Positions 14,207-20,994 of a stretch of DNA of 20,994 nucleotides are shown here, piece after piece. Where the stretch lies: positions 1-20,994 of IMG/VR virus record IMGVR_UViG_3300030389_003975; one strand, 5' to 3'. Origin of the DNA: a virus. The notes below the pieces were generated by a model, which was given only the letters and a program-made list of their open reading frames with translations, was not told the DNA's origin and ran no database searches. The position numbers and the translations under genes were made by a program. Every line of letters starts with the position of its first letter. The stretch's first letter is position 1.

Positions 14207-14493
14207 TTGCTCTGTATCATATTATTTATTAATTCATGTTTACCAATTAACATTCTTCCCGTTCCACCGCCATGCTCATCATCGCATTTATCAACATAAG
14301 CTTCTTCTATTGTATCCCAACTATTGCTTCTCTTTATGACTTCTCCATTGTAAACTAAAAAGTAATTATACCTAGAAGGATAAGTAAGGGTCTCTGTTGT
14401 ACCGTCTGGATATTTCTTTGTACGAGTCGCACCGGGAGTTGTATTTCTATACAGCTTTAGGTCGTGACCCTTAGAACTTTTCCTTATTAGCAT
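14203..14493 (-). CDS. Small phage protein of unknown function
   Basis: A 96-residue protein with a basic start (MLIRKSSKGHDLKLYR), a beta-like centre with RYNYFLVYNGEVIKRSNSWDT, and an acidic Cys/His patch (DKCDDEHGG). It has no membrane segment. The ATG overlaps the preceding stop (TAATG), and its stop overlaps the next start (ATGA). The single Cys-Asp-Asp-Glu-His patch could bind a metal, but one such patch is weak evidence. No family is recognised. Confidence 0.65.
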   Translation of the reverse strand: MLIRKSSKGHDLKLYRNTTPGATRTKKYPDGTTETLTYPSRYNYFLVYNGEVIKRSNSWDTIEEAYVDKCDDEHGGGTGRMLIGKHELINNMIQSK

Positions 14494-14777
14494 TAGTCGT
14501 TTTCATCTCCCGGATCATGTGGTGAGTGGTCATTATTAAGCATTTGCTTTAGCTCTTTAACACCTTTTTGATGTTTGTCTACAAATGCTTTCTCACATTC
14601 AACTAATTGCTGTCTCATAAAAGCGTTTGTAGATAGCTTATTTTGTATATCACTTACATGATTTTGATACAAAGCAACTTCACCTGCTTTTTCTTTTTGT
14701 AAATCAGTCATATCCTCAATGATGTATTCTTTACCATCTAGATTCAAGACTGGCTTTTCTTTTTCTTTTTTAGCCAT
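14493..14777 (-). CDS. Coiled-coil small protein, DUF6447-like
   Basis: A 94-residue protein beginning with a Lys/Glu-rich start, then the pattern LNLDGKEYIIEDMTD (11-25) followed by a long helix (26-80) and an acidic, Pro/His-containing tail. A short strand pair '(L/I)-x-(I/L)DGKEY-(D/I)IE' before a coiled coil is the layout of small phage proteins annotated as DUF6447, usually near tail-fibre genes. The ATG has AAGGAG upstream and lies 21 bases after the fibre stop. Its place just behind the fibre gene is compatible with a fibre chaperone or accessory protein, which is inference. Confidence 0.65.
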   Translation of the reverse strand: MAKKEKEKPVLNLDGKEYIIEDMTDLQKEKAGEVALYQNHVSDIQNKLSTNAFMRQQLVECEKAFVDKHQKGVKELKQMLNNDHSPHDPGDEND

Positions 14778-14798
14778 TTTTGACTCCTTGCTTGTTAA

Positions 14799-17700
14799 TT
14801 ATTTCTTTTCTAATTCTTCTACTTTTGCAGATAACTCTTGCACTGCTTTAATTAATGGTGCAATAAGTTGAGAATATCTTAATCCATATATATCAGATTC
14901 TTCGTCATATACTATTCCAGCAAAATCATCATTTGTTAATCCAATATCTTTTAAAGCTTTCTCTACATCTTGTGCAAGTAAACCTTGATGTTTTCTTTTA
15001 AAAGTTTTGGTTTTAGTAATAGTTTTAGGTTCTTCTCCATCTTGCCTTTCGATATACTCATAATCGTAGTCTTTCCATTTGTATTCTTTCGGTTTTAATT
15101 TATTTACAAAATCAAGACCAAGACTTGTATCTTTTACATTGTCTTTTCGCCTTTCATCAGATGTATCTATTGTTCCATTTGTTGCAAAAATATCATCAAA
15201 CCTAAAAGAACTGTTTCCAATGTCCGCTGAATCATTTACACCCGGAACAATATTTCCAGAATTTTCTAATCTTAACTTTAAGTTAGTGCCAACATAAAAC
15301 TGAAATTGTTCATTACCATGATCGTATAAAACTTGACCAGATTCAGCACCAGTATCTTTAAATACAATAGATTGAGTAGCACTTGTACTGCAATCTGGTG
15401 CTATATAAAGTTTTGTTACAGAACTATTACCAAGTGTTACAGTATTGTCACCTTGTCCTATTGCTTGAAATCCTATTACTGATTGGTTTGATCCTGTAGA
15501 TGAACTTGCATCTGCTTGAACTCCCAAGATAGTATTTTGCTGTCCTCCAGCAAGTTGATCCGCACTAAACGCACCAAAACAAGCATTATTTGAGCCTGTA
15601 ATTAATTTACCAGATTGATAACCATAAGCTGAATTGGAATCTCCTGTTTCATTTGTTAATAATGACTCATAACCAGTTGCTGTAGAATATTGTCCTTCAG
15701 TTAACGCTTTAAGAGAGTTATAACCTACAGCAACTGTACCTTCAGCATCTGTTGTTGTACTAGCTGTACCAACAAAAGCATTTGTACCAATGGCAACAAC
15801 ATTTGCAATAGCTTGACCTGATGGGACACCAGACATTGCATCACCACCAATAACTACATTTGCAGTCGCAGTTGTAGCCGCCCCTAATGCCGAATCTCCT
15901 ATAACTATATTACTTCCACCAGAGGTAATTGCATCTCCAGCTAATCTTCCTACAACAGTATTATTACTACCTGTAGTAACCGCAAATAAAGCATTAAGAC
16001 CAACTGCTGTATTATTAGCAACTGCACCTTCAGCATTGTTCATTGCATTTGTACCGATAGCAGTATTGCCACCTCCTGTAATTGCATTTCCACCACCTTC
16101 ACCCATAGCACTTCCACCAATAGCAATATTATTACTGCAATTTGTCATGCTAGTTCCAGCCCTATATCCGATTCCAATATTATCTGAAGGAGTGCTTGCA
16201 CCAATTAATGAACCTAAAGCCTCAGTACCAATAGCAATGCTTCTTTTTACATGAGTAATATTTGCAACCATAGCACTATTTCCAATCGCAATATTATCTT
16301 CACAAGTACCAGCATTAGTTCCATATAACGCTCGATAACCAATAGCAATAGAAGCAGTTGCTCCATTTGATTGAGCCAATGCTTCTTGACCAATAGCAGT
16401 AAGTTGTGATTGCGTAGTAACAGCAGAACCAGCAGAAAGTCCTATAAAAGTATTACTGCTACCTTCTGTAATTGCATCACCAGCCCCAGAGCCTACTGCG
16501 ACATTATTACTGCCTCCAAGGACTGCTTTTAGAGCTTCATAACCTACTCCAGTATTATTACTGTTATTATTATTATCTACGCCAAATCCAGCACCATAAC
16601 CTACATAGGTGTTAAAATCTCCAGTCCTATTTCCAAAACCAGTAAAAGCTCCAAAGCCAACATTTTTTTCTCCAGTTGTATTTTTATTTCCAGATGCGTG
16701 TCCAAAAAATGCGTTATCTTCACCGCCATCTACTATTGCTAAACCAGCGAATGCACCAAATAAAGTATTTCCAGTTGTACCATCTGCACCACTAGTACCA
16801 CCAGAGTCATTATTACTCATTGAAAATCTAGAATTAGCATCTATTATAAAAGACTTATCAGTACTACCATTTACTCTAATAAACATTCTATCAGTACCTT
16901 GATCGTAAGATAATACACCTTTATCAGCATCATCAGCATCACCAAATAAAATTTGTCCATGACTTGAAGTCCCACTTAAGATATTGATAGCCGCAACTCC
17001 GCTATTCTCTACCGCTAATTGTGCATCTGAATGTGCATCTACTGTACCAGCACTTGCTTTAAAAATGTGCAAATTAGTGTCTGGTGATTCTGTACCAATA
17101 CCGACCGAACCTCCAGTAATAGTCATAACTTCTGTTTGACTTGCATTTACCATTTGACTAAACCTAAATGCACCATCATAAGCTCCACCAGTTACGTCTG
17201 GAGTGTATGCTTCAATAAATGCCATAAGCCTTGATGAACCAGTTGCATCATTACTATTAAATTGTATTTGACCAATGTTATCATTATTTGCTGGACTAGA
17301 GCTACTTTTCTTAAAAGATAAAAATGGAGACCTACTACCAGCATTAGCATTTTCAATAGTTAACGTTGGGTTGAAATCCTGATCACTAAATACATGAAGA
17401 TTTGTACTAGGACTTGAAGTTCCAATACCAACATTGCCATCTGAACCTTGCACAAAAAAAGCTGGGTCTAGATTATCTGATAATACTCTAAAATCTATAT
17501 CTCTACTATCTTGATTAAATATAACTGCTGGAGTAGAACCAGATGCCATTCTCATATACTCTCGTAAAGTACCATCAGTCATTACATCAAATTCTATTTG
17601 AGCATCTTCTGTTCCATCCAATACATGACCAGCCGCTACTTTTATTCTAGCTCCTACAAAATCTTGACTATTATTGTTTCTACCATCAAAATCTATTTGA

Positions 17701-18080
17701 CCGAAAACATCTGAATCTGCTGGGCTTGGTGAATTTCTATATAATCTTAAATTTGGAGCGGCTGATGCACCATCGTCTGTTGATATAAGAGTAAGGTTGT
17801 CTGAGTTATCTGTCGTTGTAATTGACATTGTACCAGTAAGTATTTCATCAAAAGTCTGACTACCCCCACCCTGTACAGTTAAATCTCCTGTAATGGTAAC
17901 ATCACCTGAAATAGTATTGCTACCACCAAGGGATACATTAAGTCTGTTATTAGAAGTATCAAGCACAGCGTTTAACGCTTCTTGAGATGTGTGAGAATTT
18001 GCGGCTACGGAGTTGCCTGAAGAATCTAGAAGTACCTTGTTTAGCACTTCTTTTGTAGTAAATTTATTTATGTCTGACAT
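14799..18080 (-). CDS. Tail fibre with YadA-head-like repeats and S74 self-cleaving chaperone domain
   Basis: A 1093-residue protein. Residues 1-75 form an anchor-like start with short strands (NTISGDVTITGDLTVQGG). Two similar beta modules contain GNVGIGTSSPSTNLHV (about 216-230) and GSVGIGTESPDTNLHI (about 324-339). Residues 438-884 hold about 26 repeats of the form N(T/I)A(I/V)Gx(x)A(L/G/M), as in the left-handed beta roll of YadA-type adhesin heads. Residues about 974-1093 are an S74 intramolecular chaperone: TSDERRK, LKPKEYKW, HQGLLAQDV, YGLRYSQL and a C-terminal coiled coil (VQELSAKVEELEKK). The Ser974/Lys979 spacing equals the catalytic Ser-Lys pair known for endosialidase. So trimeric assembly followed by cleavage before Ser974 is expected. 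It probably binds the host receptor. Confidence 0.93.
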   Translation of the reverse strand: MSDINKFTTKEVLNKVLLDSSGNSVAANSHTSQEALNAVLDTSNNRLNVSLGGSNTISGDVTITGDLTVQGGGSQTFDEILTGTMSITTTDNSDNLTLISTDDGASAAPNLRLYRNSPSPADSDVFGQIDFDGRNNNSQDFVGARIKVAAGHVLDGTEDAQIEFDVMTDGTLREYMRMASGSTPAVIFNQDSRDIDFRVLSDNLDPAFFVQGSDGNVGIGTSSPSTNLHVFSDQDFNPTLTIENANAGSRSPFLSFKKSSSSPANNDNIGQIQFNSNDATGSSRLMAFIEAYTPDVTGGAYDGAFRFSQMVNASQTEVMTITGGSVGIGTESPDTNLHIFKASAGTVDAHSDAQLAVENSGVAAINILSGTSSHGQILFGDADDADKGVLSYDQGTDRMFIRVNGSTDKSFIIDANSRFSMSNNDSGGTSGADGTTGNTLFGAFAGLAIVDGGEDNAFFGHASGNKNTTGEKNVGFGAFTGFGNRTGDFNTYVGYGAGFGVDNNNNSNNTGVGYEALKAVLGGSNNVAVGSGAGDAITEGSSNTFIGLSAGSAVTTQSQLTAIGQEALAQSNGATASIAIGYRALYGTNAGTCEDNIAIGNSAMVANITHVKRSIAIGTEALGSLIGASTPSDNIGIGYRAGTSMTNCSNNIAIGGSAMGEGGGNAITGGGNTAIGTNAMNNAEGAVANNTAVGLNALFAVTTGSNNTVVGRLAGDAITSGGSNIVIGDSALGAATTATANVVIGGDAMSGVPSGQAIANVVAIGTNAFVGTASTTTDAEGTVAVGYNSLKALTEGQYSTATGYESLLTNETGDSNSAYGYQSGKLITGSNNACFGAFSADQLAGGQQNTILGVQADASSSTGSNQSVIGFQAIGQGDNTVTLGNSSVTKLYIAPDCSTSATQSIVFKDTGAESGQVLYDHGNEQFQFYVGTNLKLRLENSGNIVPGVNDSADIGNSSFRFDDIFATNGTIDTSDERRKDNVKDTSLGLDFVNKLKPKEYKWKDYDYEYIERQDGEEPKTITKTKTFKRKHQGLLAQDVEKALKDIGLTNDDFAGIVYDEESDIYGLRYSQLIAPLIKAVQELSAKVEELEKK
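15429..16769 (-). repeat. About 26 imperfect YadA-head-like repeats in the fibre
   Basis: The translated units (residues 438-884) include NTLFGAFAG, NAFFGHASG, NTYVGYGAG, NVAVGSGAG, NTFIGLSAG, SIAIGYRAL, NIAIGNSAM, NTAIGTNAM, NTAVGLNAL, NIVIGDSAL and NTILGVQAD. Spacing between units varies from about 14 to 28 residues because loops differ. The DNA is not highly repetitive, so the units are diverged copies and not recent tandem duplication. In YadA-type heads each such unit is one turn of a trimeric beta roll, so a rod-like receptor-binding shaft is expected. Confidence 0.9.
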
Positions 18081-18184
18081 AATCTATCCTATATTTCCAC
18101 CACCACCGCTTTAAAGCATTCATATAGTCAAATTATATGTCGTGAAACTTAATCTAGATCAAGACAAATAATCAATCAATAATA
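18081..18184 (-). promoter_or_regulatory. Intergenic gap with a possible promoter for the tail-fibre gene
   Basis: This 104-base stretch is the only sizeable gap in the late operon. On the minus strand it carries a perfect TATAAT (complement of 18132-18137) with TTGATC (complement of 18157-18162) 19 bases upstream, a slightly long spacer for a sigma70-like promoter. An ATCTAGAT palindrome (18152-18159) lies within the spacer and the -35-like site, so it could be an operator. The fibre start has AGGAT upstream. AT-rich sequence makes chance TATAAT likely, so this is a candidate only. Confidence 0.35.
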
Positions 18185-18613
18185 TTATGTAAAACTAGCT
18201 GGAACAACTGCTCTGGTTCCTCCAGTCTTACTTCTTTTCTTTGTGCCATATTTCTTAATGGCCATATCAAATTTTCTTTCATGCCTCATCATCAAGTTCA
18301 TTGCTACCTGAGCTCTGTTACCATCTGATGTTTTTCCTGCACGATCCATGTACAAACATTTCTTTACATAATCCACAATCGCAGAATGATATAAATTATC
18401 AACATCTGGAGTATCCGTGATTGCTGTAACCTTATTAGGATTTCCATAATAATGTATAAGTAATCCGTTTGTAACTGAGTGGTCAAACGCTTGAAAAGCT
18501 TTTCTATCTGTTCTTGATTCACCTGTTGAAGAAAATGTTGTAATTAATCCTAAATGATCTCCTCTAATAAAGTATAATACTTTATCTTCTGGATGTTTTA
18601 TTTCACTAGCCAT
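18185..18613 (-). CDS. Probable virion neck or tail-completion protein
   Basis: A 142-residue protein (MASEIKHPEDKVLYFIRGDHLGLI) with an alpha/beta character in the first 70 residues and a helical second part (YHSAIVDYVKKCLYMDRAG), followed by a basic tail (IKKYGTKKRSKTGG). No signal peptide or membrane segment. It starts in a TAATG overlap with the 116-residue gene. The set of a 340-residue, a 116-residue and this protein, all coupled, resembles the head-to-tail adaptor blocks seen in marine podoviruses. I place it as virion-associated by context; the exact role is unknown. Confidence 0.55.
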   Translation of the reverse strand: MASEIKHPEDKVLYFIRGDHLGLITTFSSTGESRTDRKAFQAFDHSVTNGLLIHYYGNPNKVTAITDTPDVDNLYHSAIVDYVKKCLYMDRAGKTSDGNRAQVAMNLMMRHERKFDMAIKKYGTKKRSKTGGTRAVVPASFT

Positions 18614-18963
18614 TATGAAGGCTCCTCTATTGCAGACTCTGAAGTAATATCAAACATAAGTGGCTCACCATCCAACACCCTTGGAATCCTTATGTAGTCA
18701 CCTTCATTATCCATTATATCTACTCTATATACCTTGTTTATCCCCATTGCTTTATTAGAAGAATCTACAGCACTATCTGACAAATCATAAAATGTTTGAT
18801 TGGCTTCGATGTTAACTTTTGCAGACATTGACTTTTGAGAGTATTGACCAAGTTCATTTAAAGCATCGTTAATTAAAGATATAATATATGTTTCTGGTGC
18901 ATCAGGAAAAACCTGCCTAACTCTACTAATAATTTGTTTTACTGTTAAAGAATGTATTGCCAT
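18613..18963 (-). CDS. Head-tail adaptor-like protein
   Basis: A 116-residue protein whose first part (SLTVKQIISRVRQVFPDAPE, then YIISLINDALNELGQY) is typical of phage adaptor or gp6-like connector proteins: an alpha helix, a short 'FPD' turn, then a longer helix with 'INDALNEL'. The second half forms beta strands (VNIEANQTFYDLSDS, VYRVDIMDNEGDYIRI). Such proteins bind beneath the portal and receive the tail. Both ends overlap their neighbours by one base (TAATG). I am fairly confident of a neck-type protein and less sure of its exact counterpart. Confidence 0.6.
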   Translation of the reverse strand: MAIHSLTVKQIISRVRQVFPDAPETYIISLINDALNELGQYSQKSMSAKVNIEANQTFYDLSDSAVDSSNKAMGINKVYRVDIMDNEGDYIRIPRVLDGEPLMFDITSESAIEEPS

Positions 18964-19985
18964 TATTTCAACGCCTGTATTCCTTTGTCATAATCTGCCT
19001 GTAATTTAGCTTGTTGTTTCTCATATTTGCTATACCTACTTAAATCTACTGACAATCTAGCCTGTATCTCTTCTGCGTGTCCTCTAGCCTCAGCTAAAGC
19101 CGCATTGATTTCTTTTACTCGCATATCACCTATTGCGTTCCACTCGGCTAGATGAGTTTGTGCTCTTCTAATTTCTGCCGCAGAAATATTCAAAGCACTC
19201 GTTACAAGCTCCACATCTTCACTTGCTTGAGCTCCAAATGCATCTGTATCCGCTGAAGGTTGATTGCTATTAATAACATCTTCAGCCGCATCTAAAGCAT
19301 CTTTTACTCTGGTGATTTGAGAATCGTCTGTTTTAAAGGTAGACTCATCACCAAATACAGATTCAGAGTCAGCATTTTCAAACTTATCCACTGCGTTTTT
19401 TGCATCCGTTACAGCCGCAGTAATAGCACTCAGTGCATTATTAACATCCGTATTGCTTAGTGATAGGGCCCCTAAAGAATTTTGCAGTGCTTTTATTGCC
19501 CCATAAATAGGCACTAGATACTCAGCATCATCTGGAAACTTAGCAATGGTGCTATCACCAAATGCTACCGTAGGATAATTCAATGTATGTACGTGGGCAT
19601 TTTGAGCGTTGGTAGGTGAAGGCACAACAACTAAAATATTATTTGTAACGTAATAAGCAGGGTCTGTAGTGGTAGCCGCCATCATATCATCAGCATCTCT
19701 AATACGCCCATTTAACTCAGCAGGCACCTTTCTACAGGGCTGATTAATTGTTCCATCATCTCTAGTGACACTAAATACCTCAGATCCCAAAAGAGTAAGA
19801 CTTTGACTACTACCGTTCAAGTCGTTTGCAGTTGTAAACAAAGCTTGCTTTGATCTTGGTAGTGTATTTAAGATTTCTTTAGCACCATCTGTTAAGAACT
19901 GAGAAAGTTCTGACTGTGTTGGTGCACTGCTACCATCTATATCTAAACTTGTTAACGCCTCTACCTGTGCTTCAAATGTTGCCAT
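18963..19985 (-). CDS. Virion protein with C-terminal coiled coil, possible adaptor or tail protein
   Basis: A 340-residue protein. The first 170 residues look like an adaptor-type fold: helix with FEAQVEALTSLDID, then SELSQFLTDGAKEILNTLP, a beta section (SLTLLGSEVFSVTRDDGT), ILVVVPSPT, and PDDAEYLVPIYGAIKALQN. This last phrase is common in adaptor or neck proteins of marine phages. The remaining part is helical, Ala/Asp/Asn-rich, with a coiled coil near 265-340 (AEIRRAQTHLAEWNAIG, EIQARLSVDLSRYSKYEK). It starts at an ATG shortly after the preceding stop. It is probably part of the tail or connector. I cannot name the specific family. Confidence 0.65.
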   Translation of the reverse strand: MATFEAQVEALTSLDIDGSSAPTQSELSQFLTDGAKEILNTLPRSKQALFTTANDLNGSSQSLTLLGSEVFSVTRDDGTINQPCRKVPAELNGRIRDADDMMAATTTDPAYYVTNNILVVVPSPTNAQNAHVHTLNYPTVAFGDSTIAKFPDDAEYLVPIYGAIKALQNSLGALSLSNTDVNNALSAITAAVTDAKNAVDKFENADSESVFGDESTFKTDDSQITRVKDALDAAEDVINSNQPSADTDAFGAQASEDVELVTSALNISAAEIRRAQTHLAEWNAIGDMRVKEINAALAEARGHAEEIQARLSVDLSRYSKYEKQQAKLQADYDKGIQALK

Positions 19986-19988
19986 GTA

Positions 19989-20303
19989 TTACTTCTTCTT
20001 TCTTCTAGTAGTTGTTTTCTTTTTAGCTGTTTTCTTTTTACCACCACGTATTAAATCTGCATCTGCTTTTCTAGCCCCACCTTTACCTGTAGCAAAACTT
20101 CTTACCCTGCCAGCGGCCCATTGATGAGCACTAACTCCGGGTCTAGAACCACTGGAGTAGTATGCACCCAAACCTCTTGAGTACACCTTAGACAAAGTTC
20201 CTTTTGATATTCCAGAGCTTTTGGAATACTTAGCAAGAACTGCGGCTTTACTTCCTCCGCTTTTTTTTCTTGCTGGTTTTCTTTTTGCTGGTTTTCTTGC
20301 CAC
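19989..20303 (-). CDS. Small Lys/Arg-rich phage protein with RPGxSxHQWAxGRVRSF motif
   Basis: A 104-residue protein with a polybasic start (RKPAKRKPARKKSGG), a central conserved-looking domain (VYSRGLGAYYSSGSRPGV, then HQWAAGRVRSF and ADADLIRGG) and a polybasic end (KKKTAKKKTTTRRKKK). Proteins with this centre occur in marine phages and some large DNA viruses as an uncharacterised family; I recall DUF5824/DUF5872-type names but cannot tell which applies. It starts at a GTG with AAGGAG five bases upstream. It overlaps the preceding gene by 56 bases in another frame. DNA binding or condensation is plausible from charge alone. Confidence 0.68.
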   Translation of the reverse strand: MARKPAKRKPARKKSGGSKAAVLAKYSKSSGISKGTLSKVYSRGLGAYYSSGSRPGVSAHQWAAGRVRSFATGKGGARKADADLIRGGKKKTAKKKTTTRRKKK

Positions 20304-20481
20304 TCTTACTCCTTTGTTTCGATATCATATCCATCATTGCAGGTGTCAATGCACCCTCTCTATACATCTTACGTGTTCTTAATATCTCATCCTGTGTTTT
20401 CTTTTGGTTTCTAGAACCTTTAACATATTTTTTGGGTACGCCTCGCTTTGTCTTTGGTACTTTTTTAAACTTTCTAGCCAT
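20248..20481 (-). CDS. Small Lys/Arg-rich protein of unknown function
   Basis: A 77-residue protein, strongly basic at both ends (MARKFKKVPKTKRGVPKKY; GKKTSKKKTSKKKKRRK) with a small helical middle (QDEILRTRKMYREGALTPAMM). It starts at an ATG one base after the previous stop. The last 18 codons overlap the next gene in a different frame. A 15-base tandem duplication lies in this overlap (see the repeat). It looks like a DNA-binding tail or core protein by charge. There is no family I can name. Confidence 0.62.
   Translation of the reverse strand: MARKFKKVPKTKRGVPKKYVKGSRNQKKTQDEILRTRKMYREGALTPAMMDMISKQRSKSGKKTSKKKTSKKKKRRK
20270..20298 (-). repeat. 15-base-period tandem repeat coding in two frames
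   Basis: A 14-base identical unit occurs at 20270-20283 and 20285-20298, with a 15-base period. It lies inside the overlap of the 77- and 104-residue genes. Because 15 is a multiple of 3, it produces a five-residue repeat in both frames: KTSKK twice in the end of the 77-residue protein and RKPA(K/R) twice in the start of the 104-residue protein. Confidence 0.85.
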
Positions 20482-20482
20482 G

Positions 20483-20779
20483 CTACTTTTTCTTTTTATT
20501 TGCCCTTCTAATCGCTTCTTTACCCTTTTTAAAAATCTGTACCTGTGTTCTCTTTCCCGCTACCTTTGACCTCTGCTCTCCCACTGTTAGTATCTGTATC
20601 TTGCGAGCAAAAGGCTTTCTAATCCTTTTTACTTTTGCAACCGTTGCTCTGGCATCAGCAGGCGTTGCATATTTAATCCTTACTGTGTCTTTTGGGTTCT
20701 CATCTGTGTATAACCTACGTCCACTACCCTTTGGCTTCTTACCCGTGCCAACCTTCGGGTCTTTTTTCTTTCTAGCCAC
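20483..20779 (-). CDS. Lys/Arg-rich phage protein with LYTDENPKDTV motif
   Basis: A 98-residue protein with basic termini (ARKKKDPKVGTGKKPKGSG at the start; RRANKKKK at the end) and a centre with RRLYTDENPKDTVRIKY, then a helix-like ADARATVAKVKRI, then ARKIQILTVGEQRSKVAGK. The combination 'KKDPKVGTGKKPKGSGRR' plus 'LYTDENPKDTV' is a conserved phage pattern that I recall as an uncharacterised family (possibly DUF5824). The start is a GTG in a TAGTG overlap with the 40-residue gene. It probably works with the neighbouring basic proteins. Confidence 0.7.
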   Translation of the reverse strand: MARKKKDPKVGTGKKPKGSGRRLYTDENPKDTVRIKYATPADARATVAKVKRIRKPFARKIQILTVGEQRSKVAGKRTQVQIFKKGKEAIRRANKKKK

Positions 20780-20901
20780 TACTTCTTAATCTTCTTGACT
20801 TTACCGTTTTTTGTTCTGGCAAACTTATGGGTTTTTGTCTCTCTTATCAAGGTTCCATAATGTCTCTTACCACCCCACATCCAGCTAACGGTTTTTGCCA
20901 T
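20779..20901 (-). CDS. Small basic phage protein
   Basis: A 40-residue frame from the ATG at 20901 (MAKTVSWMWGGKRHYGTLIR) to the TAG at 20779-20781. It overlaps both neighbours by one base (TAATG at its start, TAGTG at its end). It has a conserved-looking centre with WGGKRHYGTLIRETKTHKF and a basic end (KNGKVKKIKK). The Gly-Lys-Arg-x-Tyr-Gly-Thr-Leu pattern occurs in small marine-phage proteins. The function is unknown. Confidence 0.65.
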   Translation of the reverse strand: MAKTVSWMWGGKRHYGTLIRETKTHKFARTKNGKVKKIKK

Positions 20902-20994
20902 TACTTTCCAACTTTCTTCTGAGCCATTTTATGAGAAGCTCCAAAGCTTTTACCTTTCTTCATTGCATTAGCCATCATCTTCAAGTGTTTTGCT
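20901..20994 (-). CDS. Small basic phage protein, N-terminus outside the window
   Basis: The visible 30 residues (first codons beyond the window edge) read AKHLKMMANAMKKGKSFG, then ASHKMAQKKVGK, then TAA at 20901-20903. It is rich in Lys, Met and Ala. It is coupled to the next gene by a one-base TAATG overlap. With the four genes downstream it forms a block of five basic small proteins. Whether it continues far upstream cannot be seen here. Confidence 0.6.
   Translation of the reverse strand, partial: AKHLKMMANAMKKGKSFGASHKMAQKKVGK

Noticed and set aside
15429-16769. Possible CRISPR-like or DNA tandem array in the repeat region
   Set aside because: Repeats are visible in the protein, but the DNA units are diverged and variably spaced, and they lie inside a long open frame.
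15429-16902. Pro- and Ala-rich plus-strand frames (for example 16036-16254 and 16609-16902) opposite the fibre repeats
   Set aside because: They are antisense products of the repeated Gly/Asn/Ala codons of the fibre, have no ribosome binding sites and run against the operon.
1-20994. tRNA, rRNA, integrase, transposase or attachment site
   Set aside because: By eye I found no cloverleaf-like sequence, no rRNA-like stretch, no recombinase motif and no terminal repeats. A tRNA scan and repeat search would be decisive.

Overview
The window looks like part of the genome of a tailed bacteriophage with a podovirus-type tail, most likely marine. The base composition is clearly AT-rich. Genes are packed end to end, most with 1- or 4-base stop/start overlaps. 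Product types recognised are a nozzle-like tail protein, three large proteins placed like internal (ejected) virion proteins, and a tail fibre ending in a self-cleaving S74 chaperone domain. Several small proteins resemble families I associate with uncultured marine phages. No rRNA, tRNA, IS element, integrase or CRISPR array was seen. The host cannot be named from this sequence.

Plus strand, 1-1951: a short run of small genes that looks like the end of an early or DNA-metabolism module. It holds two unknown proteins, a 56-residue zinc-ribbon-like protein, a PD-(D/E)XK nuclease-like protein whose usual ExK glutamate appears to be glycine, and a small OB-fold-like protein. A strong rho-independent terminator (1400-1440) with a C(UACG)G loop follows. 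Two more small genes lie beyond it, and the last meets the opposing late operon with an 11-base overlap of coding ends.

Minus strand, 20994 down to 1941: one long late (structural) operon, read right to left. It starts with five small, very Lys/Arg-rich proteins (19989-20994). Three virion-type proteins of the neck/adaptor kind follow (18185-19985). The only gap of about 100 bases in the operon comes next (18081-18184) and carries a promoter-like sequence. It precedes a 1093-residue tail fibre with about 26 YadA-head-like repeats and the S74 domain. After the fibre come about nine small genes (12510-14777), several with a membrane segment or lipoprotein signal. They are candidates for lysis or host-envelope functions, although no endolysin is visible. 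Last come the two-part nozzle (9296-12510), a 229-residue beta-rich protein, and proteins of 466, 412 and 1326 residues. Their order and sizes recall T7 gp14, gp15 and gp16.

Terminase, portal, capsid and the replication genes are not in the window and presumably lie outside it. Functional names rest on motif reading and gene order, not on database searches.
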